Source: Sphingomonas carotinifaciens (GTDB taxonomy: Bacteria; Pseudomonadota; Alphaproteobacteria; Sphingomonadales; Sphingomonadaceae). Taken from it: a DNA stretch of 64,000 nt. Of the stretch, positions 27,761 to 35,905 are shown piece by piece (the first letter of the stretch is position 1; every line of letters starts with the position of its first letter). The translations under genes were made by a program, and so were the position numbers. The notes beneath the pieces were generated by a model. That model worked only from the letters and a program-made list of their open reading frames with translations, did not search any database and was not told where the DNA came from. The DNA lies in assembly GCF_009789535.1 (NCBI RefSeq), contig NZ_WSUT01000005.1:1203001-1267000 (forward strand). Direction: 5' to 3'.

Positions 27761-28141
27761 CTAAGTACGTCGGGCCGTAGGGCGGGGGGCGAGCTGGTCG
27801 AGGGCGTCGGGGTTGGTGCGGGCCCAGGCGTAGAGCAGTTCGACCGGCTCGACGAAGCGGGTGCCGAGGGGGGTGAGGCGGTACTCGACCGCTGGCGGTA
27901 CCACGCTTTCGACATGACGCGTCAACAGGCCGGTATCTTCCATCTCGCGCAGCGTCTGGGTCAGCATCTTCTTGGAGATGCCGGGCAGGCTGCGGTGGAG
28001 GACGCCGGTGCGGGCCGCGCCGGCGTGACGGGCGTGGAGCACGTGGAGGATCATGCTGGTCCATTTGGTCGCGAACAGCGCCAGCACGCGGCGCGGGGCG
28101 CAATCCTCCCGCCATTCCTCGTCGTTCGATCCGGGGCGCAT
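27761..28141 (-). CDS. HxlR-family winged-helix transcriptional regulator
   Basis: A 126-residue regulator with the HxlR/MarR-like winged helix: FATKWTSMILHVL, the recognition region LPGISKKMLTQTLREMEDTG, and the wing VVPPAVEYRLTPLGTRF. HxlR proteins often sense electrophiles or quinones through cysteine; here the single cysteine is near the N-terminus (REDCAPRRV), the usual position of the sensing residue. It is divergent from a PRISE-type reductase gene, and two similar 17-base elements lie immediately before its ATG, suggesting that it represses both itself and the reductase. Confidence 0.92.
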   Translation of the reverse strand: MRPGSNDEEWREDCAPRRVLALFATKWTSMILHVLHARHAGAARTGVLHRSLPGISKKMLTQTLREMEDTGLLTRHVESVVPPAVEYRLTPLGTRFVEPVELLYAWARTNPDALDQLAPRPTARRT

Positions 28142-28145
28142 GGGT

Positions 28146-28181
28146 GGTTACCTTTTGGTGACTAGGTTCCTATTTGGTGCC
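28146..28181. promoter_or_regulatory. Twin operator-like elements between HxlR gene and reductase gene
   Basis: Two 17-base elements, GGTTACCTTTTGGTGAC (28146-28162) and GGTTCCTATTTGGTGCC (28165-28181), are direct copies 19 bases apart, each with partial dyad symmetry (GGTTACC...GGTGAC). They sit just upstream of the HxlR start and 60-100 bases from the reductase start, the expected place for an HxlR dimer operator. Confidence 0.6.
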
Positions 28182-28243
28182 GTCTAGAAGCTGCGACCGG
28201 CGACGCCTAGCTGTGATCTTTGAACGATCAAGGTGCGAGGATC

Positions 28244-29305
28244 ATGGCAAAAACGGCGTTGGTAGTAGGGGCGAGCGGGATTGTCGGCAGTGCGGCGGCG
28301 GCATTGCTGGCAGAGCAGGGATGGACGGTGCACGGACTGGCACGCCGACCGGTGGCGCAGGACGGCGTGCGGCCCGTCGTCGCAGACCTGCACGATGCGG
28401 CGAACACGCGTGCGGCGTTGGCCGACATCGCGCCCGATGCGGTGTTCATCACCACCTGGGCGCGGCAGGACAGCGAGGCGGAGAATATCCGCGTCAATGC
28501 CGCAATGGTGCGCAACCTGCTGCATGGCCTAACGCCCGCCACTGGGCCGCGGCATGTCGCGCTGGTCACCGGGCTCAAGCACTATCTGGGGCCGTTCGAG
28601 GCTTACGGCAAAGGCACGTTGCCGCAAACGCCGTTCCGCGAAGAGCAGGGGCGGCTGGACGTCGAGAATTTCTATTATGCGCAGGAGGATGAACTGTTCG
28701 CCGCGGCGGCACGCGACGGTCTCACCTGGAGCGTGCACCGGCCGCACACGGTGATCGGCAAGGCGGTCGGCAATGCGATGAACATGGGGACGACGCTGGC
28801 GGTTCATGCCACGCTGTGCCGCGAAACCGGGCGGCCATTCGTCTTTCCGGGATCGGCCGCGCAGTGGCATGGGCTGACCGACATGACCGATGCGGGCCAG
28901 CTTGCCCGCCACCTGCTCTGGGCGGTGGAGACGCCCGCGGCACATGACGAGGCGTTCAACGTGGTCAATGGCGACATCTTCCGCTGGGAATGGATGTGGG
29001 GCCGTATCGCCGCATGGTTCGGGATCGAGCCGGCGCCGTTCGACGGCGTCGTCCGGCCGCTGGAGACGCAGATGGCTGGCGATGCGCAGGCGTGGCGGGA
29101 GATCGCGGCGCGGCACCAGCTGATCGAGCCGGACCTGTCGCGGCTGGCCTCGCCCTGGCATAGCGATGCCGATCTCGGCCGCCCGATCGAGGTGGTGACC
29201 GACATGTCAAAGAGCCGGCGGCTGGGCTTCACCAGCTACCAGCCGACGGATGATGCGTTCTTCGCCTTGTTCAACCGTTTGCGGGCGGATCGATTGATCC
29301 CATGA
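28244..29305 (+). CDS. PRISE-type SDR (progesterone 5-beta-reductase/iridoid-synthase-like) enone reductase
   Basis: A 353-residue atypical short-chain dehydrogenase. The cofactor loop VVGASGIVGSAAAALLAEQG near the N-terminus is followed by the signature TGLKHYLGPFEAYGKG, whose lysine is typical of the PRISE family, and NFYYAQEDELF with the catalytic tyrosine. Family members reduce activated C=C bonds such as enones with NADPH; bacterial substrates are mostly unknown. The ATG at 28244 (MAKTALVVGASG) is chosen over 28220 because the fold begins there. It is divergent from an HxlR regulator, fitting a detoxification role, which is inference. Confidence 0.88.
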   Translation: MAKTALVVGASGIVGSAAAALLAEQGWTVHGLARRPVAQDGVRPVVADLHDAANTRAALADIAPDAVFITTWARQDSEAENIRVNAAMVRNLLHGLTPATGPRHVALVTGLKHYLGPFEAYGKGTLPQTPFREEQGRLDVENFYYAQEDELFAAAARDGLTWSVHRPHTVIGKAVGNAMNMGTTLAVHATLCRETGRPFVFPGSAAQWHGLTDMTDAGQLARHLLWAVETPAAHDEAFNVVNGDIFRWEWMWGRIAAWFGIEPAPFDGVVRPLETQMAGDAQAWREIAARHQLIEPDLSRLASPWHSDADLGRPIEVVTDMSKSRRLGFTSYQPTDDAFFALFNRLRADRLIP

Positions 29306-29356
29306 ACTTGCAATAGACTCGCATTAGCGTTAATCCTGACCTCCAAGGAGAAGGCC

Positions 29357-29749
29357 ATGCGTGTCGCAGCATCTGTCACAGCCGATCGTCTTGCCGCATC
29401 ATCGATCGCGGCGGAGACGATCGTGCGGGCGGTAGCGGTGTGGCGCGCGGCGCGCGCGGCGGATCGCCCGGTGTTGCCCCCGCTCCACGCATTGCTTGCA
29501 CCGATCGGCCACGACATGCTGGCCCCGGTGATCGACAGCGTGCTTCGGCTGGGCGAGCAATGCCTGGGCAGGACGCCGTGCCGCGACTGTCCCTTCGGTT
29601 CGCAGACCGATGTCGAATTGCTGATCGACCTGTTGCGTGATCCCCGGCGGGTGGCGACGCTGCCGCGCTGTGCGCAAGCGGCGCCGAAGGCCAAGGCGGT
29701 GTTTGCGGGTGCGCTTGCCTCGGCCGGTGTGATGATGGCGATGGCTTGA
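29357..29749 (+). CDS. Hypothetical protein with a CxxxxxCxxC cluster
   Basis: I do not recognise this 130-residue protein. It is Ala/Arg-rich with predicted helices and contains a cysteine cluster CLGRTPCRDCPF (about residues 69-80) plus one more cysteine in PRCAQA, which could bind a metal or form disulfides. No signal peptide or membrane segment is evident, although the last 15 residues are hydrophobic (GALASAGVMMAMA). A good AAGGAGAA ribosome site precedes the ATG. It lies 51 bases after the PRISE-type gene in the same direction. Confidence 0.65.
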   Translation: MRVAASVTADRLAASSIAAETIVRAVAVWRAARAADRPVLPPLHALLAPIGHDMLAPVIDSVLRLGEQCLGRTPCRDCPFGSQTDVELLIDLLRDPRRVATLPRCAQAAPKAKAVFAGALASAGVMMAMA

Positions 29750-29765
29750 CGCCCGCATTGCAGAA

Positions 29766-29794
29766 TTGGACTGCCTGACTTATTCGTATATTAT
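29766..29794 (+). promoter_or_regulatory. Sigma-70-type promoter of the interrupted peptidase gene
   Basis: TTGGAC (29766-29771) and TATTAT (29789-29794) are 17 bases apart in an AT-rich stretch, and a GGGGGG ribosome site precedes the ATG at 29812. This is one of the clearest promoters in the window, although the gene it serves is interrupted. Confidence 0.55.
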
Positions 29795-29811
29795 CTACGA
29801 AGGGGGGCATA

Positions 29812-30723
29812 ATGAAGACGCCGGGTGCGATGATCGCCATGCTGTTGGCCAGCCAAGCGGTGGCGCAGGCCCCCGCCGACCCCGCCCATACACTGCCCGA
29901 TTATGCCGCCGCCATGATCGGAAAGCCGCTGGCTGCGCTGAAGCTCGACTCCTTTTACACACGCTATCTCGATGCGCATGGCATTCCGATCGCGGCGTCG
30001 CACAAGGTGCCGTCCGTGGCGTTGCTGTTCGCGCGTGACATCGTTGAAGACATGCTGACCGAACGGCCCGACCTGCGGCACTGAATGATCGCGCGTGGCC
30101 TGCGGATCGCGATCATGGCGACCGAAGAGGGCACGACCGATCTTCCCGAACAGCGCGATTGGAAGAAGCCGGAACGCAACGACCCTGCGCTGACCCGGTG
30201 CGAGCGCAAGCACTACGATGTGCGCATCGGGGCCCTGACCGATGCGCAATATTGGAACGGCCGTGCGCGGGGGATGGGCGGTATATTGACCTCCGGTGCG
30301 ACGGAAAACCTGCTCGCGATCCCGGGCACGTCTTATTATGGCGAGAATATCTTCGTTCACGAATTCAGCCACGCCATCCTCAATGCGGTCGAGCAGGTGG
30401 ACCCGCTGCTGTATCAGCGGGTGGAGCGGGCCTATGCCGCGGCGATGGCGGCGGGGCTGTGGAAGGGCGAATATGGATCGACCACGGTGCATAAATATTG
30501 GGCGGAGGGCACCCAATACTGGTTTAACTCCAACATGGTGGCGCGCTTCGGTGCGGTGACGGTATTGTCGGACGCGGACCTGCGCCGATATGATCCCGCG
30601 CTTTCGGACGTGCTGCGGCAAGTATATGGTGATCGCCACCGGCTGACCGCTGACCTGTTCTTCGAGCATCCCGCGCGCGTGCCGCCGGGGGCGGCGCCGG
30701 CCTTTACCGCCGAAGAGTGCTGA
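29812..30723 (+). pseudogene. Exported HExxH metallopeptidase-like protein interrupted by an in-frame TGA
   Basis: Two open frames in the same phase and directly abutting (29812-30084 and 30085-30723) read as one protein of about 303 residues if the TGA at 30082-30084 is ignored. The first 20 residues are a signal peptide (MKTPGAMIAMLLASQAVAQA). The second part carries HEFSHAIL, a HExxH zinc motif, and a downstream KYWAEGTQYWF that could give the third zinc ligand. The segment RPDLRH-stop-MIARGLRIAIMA looks like continuous family sequence. ATG follows the stop immediately, so reinitiation could make a separate but unexported second part. More likely it is a recently disabled gene. Confidence 0.75.
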
Positions 30724-30908
30724 TCGAGGCCGCTTCTTTCCGGTTGCCGGAGGTGCGCGATCGTGTCCATCGCGATGCCGATAAGCTGGTCCATCAAAGG
30801 CTTGCGCGCCATGGGTCTTTGGATGACCTCGCGCGTGCCCGATCGTACAGGTCCGATGCGCGCCTCCGACGTGGAACTGATGACCCCGATCGCTTGTTCG
30901 CTCGCGCC
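30724..30908 (-). other. Gap with a possible receiver-domain remnant on the minus strand
   Basis: No rightward gene is evident in these 185 bases. The minus strand encodes a short stretch resembling the end of a response-regulator receiver domain (VISSTSEARIGPVRSG, then EVIQRPMARKPLMDQLIGIA), with Arg in place of the usual Lys. There is no start codon or phosphoacceptor part. It may be a decayed fragment or chance similarity. Confidence 0.25.
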
Positions 30909-31487
30909 ATGGACCAGCACCCGAATAACGCCGTGAACTATCCGGCTCTCGCCGTCCCGCAGATCCAACTGCACGGACCCGTCGACGACGCGATGTACGC
31001 GACGTTCAAGCAGCAACTCGCCGCCGCCTCGGCCGGCGAGGGGCCGCTGGTCGTGTCGATCACCACGCTGGGCGGCGACCCGGAAATGGCGCGGGCGATG
31101 GGCGACTCGATCCGCCTGCTGCGCGACTATACGGGGCGCGAGACGCTGTTCCTGGGCAAGGTGGCGGTGTATTCGGCGGGCGCGACCTTCATGTCCGCCT
31201 TCCCGGTGGACAAGCGCTTCCTGACCCGCAACACCCGGCTTATGCTGCACGAGCGGCAGATGAACGCCGCGGTCGACCTGAAGGGGCCGCTGACCACGCT
31301 GCCCGCGGTTTTGAGGGCCAAGCTCAACGAGATCGAGCACTCGATCATGATCCAAGAAGAGGGATTTCGCGCGATCGTCGCCGGATCGCGGGTGGATTTC
31401 GAGACGATCCGCGAAAAGGCGGTGGCGAACTGGTATATCGATGCCGAGGAAGCACGCGACCTGGGCCTGGTGCTCGACGTGATCTGA
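30909..31487 (+). CDS. ClpP/S14-like serine protease-fold protein
   Basis: A 192-residue protein with the ClpP-type crotonase-like fold. [20 protein letters not shown] corresponds to the substrate-strand region, [13 protein letters not shown] carries the serine at the ClpP nucleophile position, and [10 protein letters not shown] the histidine. At the position of the catalytic aspartate the sequence seems to have lysine ([12 protein letters not shown]), so activity is uncertain. The ATG at 30909 ([12 protein letters not shown]) is chosen by domain start; the frame remains open 64 codons upstream without similarity. True clpP usually sits next to clpX; this is a paralogue 155 bases before sdhB. 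Confidence 0.78.
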   Translation: MDQHPNNAVNYPALAVPQIQLHGPVDDAMYATFKQQLAAASAGEGPLVVSITTLGGDPEMARAMGDSIRLLRDYTGRETLFLGKVAVYSAGATFMSAFPVDKRFLTRNTRLMLHERQMNAAVDLKGPLTTLPAVLRAKLNEIEHSIMIQEEGFRAIVAGSRVDFETIREKAVANWYIDAEEARDLGLVLDVI

Positions 31488-31642
31488 CGATCGGGCGGGC
31501 GTCTGCGGTTGCCGGGCGCCCGCCAGTCGCGATCGGCATATTTTTCGCTGTCAAGACATTTGCGGGCTGCGCGCCGGTCATGTATCGGGCAGGCACGATC
31601 CTTGCCGGCGATCTGGTCGGCCCATCAGCGGACATCGAACCC

Positions 31643-32422
31643 ATGGCTGAATTTGCCCTGCCCAAGAACAGCGTCATCAAGAAGGGCGAAACGCACAAGG
31701 CGACCACCACCGGCCGCATCAAGAAGTTCAAGGTCTATCGCTACGACCCCGATTCGGGCCAGAATCCGCGGTACGACACGTTCGAGATCGATCTGGACGA
31801 ATGCGGCCCGATGGTACTGGACGCGCTCATCAAGATGAAGGGCGAGCAGGATTCGTCGCTGACCTTCCGCCGTTCGTGCCGCGAGGGCATTTGCGGTTCC
31901 TGCGCGATGAACATCGACGGGCGCAACGGCCTGGCGTGCACCACCGCGATCGAGGATGTGAAGGGCGAGGTGCGCATCACCCCGCTGCCGCACATGGACG
32001 TGGTCAAGGACCTGGTGCCGGACTTCACGCATTTCTATGCGCAGTACGCCTCGATCCAGCCCTGGCTGCAGACCGTGACGCCGGAGCCTGCGGGCAAGGA
32101 GCGGCTGCAGTCGCCCGCCGATCGCGCGAAGCTCGATGGTCTGTACGAGTGCATCCTGTGCGCCTGCTGCTCGACCTCGTGCCCGAGCTATTGGTGGAAT
32201 TCGGACAAGTTCCTGGGGCCGGCAATCCTGCTTCAGGCCTATCGCTGGCTGGCGGACAGCCGTGACGAGATGAACGGCGAGCGTCTGGACGAGCTGGAGG
32301 ACCCGTTCCGCCTGTATCGTTGCCACACGATCATGAACTGCGCGAACGTCTGCCCCAAGGGTCTGAACCCCGCCAAGGCGATCGCCGAGATCAAGAAGAT
32401 GGAAGCCGAGCGGATCGTCTGA
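31643..32422 (+). CDS. sdhB: Succinate dehydrogenase iron-sulfur subunit
   Basis: A 259-residue subunit that carries electrons from FAD to ubiquinone through three iron-sulfur clusters. The 2Fe-2S ligands are in [18 protein letters not shown] with a later cysteine in GLACTT; the 4Fe-4S and 3Fe-4S ligands are in [16 protein letters not shown] and [17 protein letters not shown]. The start at 31643 ([10 protein letters not shown]) is the family N-terminus; the longer open frame is not conserved. It is detached from sdhCDA by about 4 kb and must have its own promoter. Confidence 0.97.
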   Translation: MAEFALPKNSVIKKGETHKATTTGRIKKFKVYRYDPDSGQNPRYDTFEIDLDECGPMVLDALIKMKGEQDSSLTFRRSCREGICGSCAMNIDGRNGLACTTAIEDVKGEVRITPLPHMDVVKDLVPDFTHFYAQYASIQPWLQTVTPEPAGKERLQSPADRAKLDGLYECILCACCSTSCPSYWWNSDKFLGPAILLQAYRWLADSRDEMNGERLDELEDPFRLYRCHTIMNCANVCPKGLNPAKAIAEIKKMEAERIV

Positions 32423-32455
32423 TCCGCTTGCGACTACCCCTCTGCTGAAGAGGGT

Positions 32456-32529
32456 GGGGTGGGCCATGTCCGCCGGTGCGGCATTTGCGGGACTGCCCCA
32501 CCCCGTACCCCTCCCCTGACGGGGAGGGG
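32456..32529. repeat. Pair of GC-rich hairpins between sdhB and zapE
   Basis: GGGGTGGGC (32456-32464) can pair with GCCCCACCCC (32495-32504), and CCCCTCCCC (32508-32516) pairs perfectly with GGGGAGGGG (32521-32529) around TGAC. No T-run follows. They resemble the other CCCCTCCCC-type intergenic palindromes of the window and lie just upstream of the zapE ribosome site. Confidence 0.5.
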
Positions 32530-32550
32530 AGAAGAAGCGACCGTTTCCCC

Positions 32551-33672
32551 ATGCCTGACGTACTTTCCGCCTATCAAGCCCTGGTCGGCGCGGGCGAGCT
32601 TCGCCCCGATCCCGAACAGGCCGCTGCCGCCGCCAGACTGGATGCCCTGGCAACCCAATTGGAAAGGCCGCCGCGCGGAGGCTTCCTTGCGCGGCTGACC
32701 GGTCGTGGCGGACAGGCCCCGCGCGGCGTCTATATGTGGGGCGGCGTCGGGCGCGGCAAATCGATGTTGATGGACCTGTTCTTCGACCATGTCGCGGTCG
32801 AGCGGAAACGACGGGTGCATTTCGCCGAGTTCATGCTGGAAGTGCATGGGCGCATCGGCCGGGAGCGGGCCAAGCAGGTCGGCGAGCCGATCGCGCCGGT
32901 TGCCGCGGCCCTGGCCGAGGAAACGCGGCTGCTGGCGTTCGACGAGATGATGGTGACGAACAGCCCGGACGCGATGATCCTGTCGCGCCTGTTCACCGCA
33001 CTGATCGAGGCGGGGGTGACGGTGGTCACCACCTCCAACCGCCGGCCGGCCGACCTCTACAAGAATGGTCTGAACCGCGAGCATTTCCTTCCCTTCATCG
33101 CGCTGATCGAAGGGCGGATGGACGTGATCGCGCTGAACGGCCCGACCGATTACCGGCGCGACCGGCTGGGGCAGGTGGATACCTGGCTGGTGCCGAACGG
33201 GGCGGAGGCGACCGCACAACTGTCCGCCGCCTTCTTCCGGCTGACCGACTATCCGGTGGAGGATGCCGCCCACGTACCCTCGGAAGAGCTGCCCGTGCAG
33301 GGCAACCGGACGCTCAGGGTGCCCAAGGCGCTGAAGGGCGTGGCGGTGTTCTCGTTCAAGCGGCTGTGCGGCGAGGCGCGGGGCGCGGCGGACTATCTGG
33401 CGATCGCGCGGCGGTTCCATACGGTGATCCTGGTCGGCATCCCGAAGCTGGGGCCGGAGAATCGCAACGAGGCGGCGCGCTTCGTGGCGCTGATCGACGC
33501 GCTGTACGAGCACAAGGTGAAGCTGCTTGCCGCAGCGGATGCGCAGCCCGCCGATCTTTACGAAACCGGGGATGGACGCTTCGAGTTCGAGCGTACGATC
33601 AGCCGGTTGGAGGAAATGCGCTCGGAAGAGTATCTGGCCAAGGGTCACGGCGCAGACGAGGAGACGCGGTAG
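32551..33672 (+). CDS. zapE: Cell division protein ZapE (AFG1-like ATPase)
   Basis: A 373-residue P-loop ATPase of the AFG1/LACE1 family; in E. coli ZapE associates with the Z-ring late in division. Walker A is MWGGVGRGKSMLMDLFF, Walker B LLAFDEMMVT, followed by ILSRLFTALIEAGVTVVTTS and the sensor region SNRRPADLYKNGLNREHFLP. ATG at 32551 (MPDVLSAYQALV) follows the hairpin repeats; the open frame upstream is repeat sequence. It lies between sdhB and mdh in the same direction. Confidence 0.92.
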   Translation: MPDVLSAYQALVGAGELRPDPEQAAAAARLDALATQLERPPRGGFLARLTGRGGQAPRGVYMWGGVGRGKSMLMDLFFDHVAVERKRRVHFAEFMLEVHGRIGRERAKQVGEPIAPVAAALAEETRLLAFDEMMVTNSPDAMILSRLFTALIEAGVTVVTTSNRRPADLYKNGLNREHFLPFIALIEGRMDVIALNGPTDYRRDRLGQVDTWLVPNGAEATAQLSAAFFRLTDYPVEDAAHVPSEELPVQGNRTLRVPKALKGVAVFSFKRLCGEARGAADYLAIARRFHTVILVGIPKLGPENRNEAARFVALIDALYEHKVKLLAAADAQPADLYETGDGRFEFERTISRLEEMRSEEYLAKGHGADEETR

Positions 33673-33730
33673 CGAGCCTGCCGCGCACCCGCTCGGACCA
33701 GCCAGTCAGGGAGCCTGTCGAAACCAGTAG

Positions 33731-34837
<1,107 letters not shown>

Positions 34838-34844
34838 TTTCAAC

Positions 34845-34879
34845 GCCCGCGCGCGGATGGTCGACGCGCGGGCATCTTT
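34845..34879 (+). terminator. Hairpin terminator after mdh
   Basis: GCCCGCGCG (34845-34853) and CGCGCGGGC (34865-34873) form a 9-base perfect stem followed by ATCTTTA. The weak T-run suggests attenuation rather than full termination before sucD. Confidence 0.55.
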
Positions 34880-34919
34880 AGCCCCTTGAACAAGGGGGCA
34901 ACGTCCAACGGGAGCCCCC

Positions 34920-35804
34920 ATGAGCATCCTCGTCAACAAGAATACCAAGGTCATCACCCAGGGCATGACGGGTGAAACCGGCACGTTCCACACGCAGCAG
35001 GCGCTGGCCTACGGCACGCAGATGGTCGGCGGCGTCACGCCGGGCAAGGGCGGCACGACGCACCTCGACCTGCCGGTGTTCAACACGGTCGCCGAAGCCA
35101 AGTCGAAGACCGGTGCCGATGCCAGCGTGATCTACGTACCGCCGCCCTTCGCCGCGGACTCGATCCTGGAGGCGATCGACGCCGAGATCCCGCTGATCGT
35201 GACGATCACCGAAGGCATTCCGGTGCTGGACATGGTGCGCGTGAAGCGCGCCCTGTCGGGTTCGAAGTCGCGCCTGATCGGCCCGAACTGCCCCGGCGTG
35301 CTGACGCCGGGCGAGTGCAAGATCGGCATCATGCCCGGTTCGATCTTCAAGCAGGGTTCGGTCGGCGTCGTGTCGCGCTCCGGCACGCTGACCTATGAGG
35401 CGGTGTTCCAGACCTCGAATGCAGGCCTGGGCCAGACGACCGCGGTCGGCATCGGCGGCGATCCCGTCAACGGCACGAACTTCATCGACGTGCTGGAGCT
35501 GTTCCTCGCCGACGAGGCGACGCAGTCGATCATCATGATCGGCGAGATCGGCGGCGATGCCGAGGAGCAGGCCGCGCAGTTCCTGAAGGACGAGGCCAAG
35601 CGCGGTCGGAGCAAGCCGATGGCCGGCTTCATCGCGGGTCGCACCGCCCCTCCAGGCCGTCGCATGGGCCATGCCGGCGCGATCGTGTCGGGCGGCAAGG
35701 GCGATGCCGAGAGCAAGATCGCGGCGATGGAAGAGGCCGGGATCAAGGTCGCGGCCAGCCCCTCGGAACTCGGCTCGACGCTGCTGTCGGTGCTGAACAA
35801 GTAA
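34920..35804 (+). CDS. sucD: Succinyl-CoA synthetase alpha subunit
   Basis: A 294-residue subunit that binds CoA and carries the phosphohistidine ([12 protein letters not shown], near residue 250) in the step from succinyl-CoA to succinate. Other signatures are [30 protein letters not shown] and [20 protein letters not shown]. Length is normal. The beta subunit gene sucC, which usually stands directly before sucD, is not here: mdh is followed by 82 noncoding bases. sucC must be elsewhere in the genome. Confidence 0.97.
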   Translation: MSILVNKNTKVITQGMTGETGTFHTQQALAYGTQMVGGVTPGKGGTTHLDLPVFNTVAEAKSKTGADASVIYVPPPFAADSILEAIDAEIPLIVTITEGIPVLDMVRVKRALSGSKSRLIGPNCPGVLTPGECKIGIMPGSIFKQGSVGVVSRSGTLTYEAVFQTSNAGLGQTTAVGIGGDPVNGTNFIDVLELFLADEATQSIIMIGEIGGDAEEQAAQFLKDEAKRGRSKPMAGFIAGRTAPPGRRMGHAGAIVSGGKGDAESKIAAMEEAGIKVAASPSELGSTLLSVLNK

Positions 35805-35905
35805 GGTGATCGCCTCCCCCGCCGGGGAGGCGGCCCTAAGGGCGCGGGTGTCGCGGAACCTGTCGCCCTCATCACCCCCTCGCGATCGGGAGGGGCAGAA
35901 GGACA

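Noticed and set aside
28210..28221. TTGA-N4-TCAA before the PRISE-type gene as an FNR site
   Set aside because: FNR needs TTGA-N6-TCAA; the spacing is two bases short.
30082..30084. TGA as a selenocysteine codon in the peptidase gene
   Set aside because: No hairpin of SECIS type is apparent after it, the position is not catalytic, and nothing in the window suggests selenocysteine machinery.
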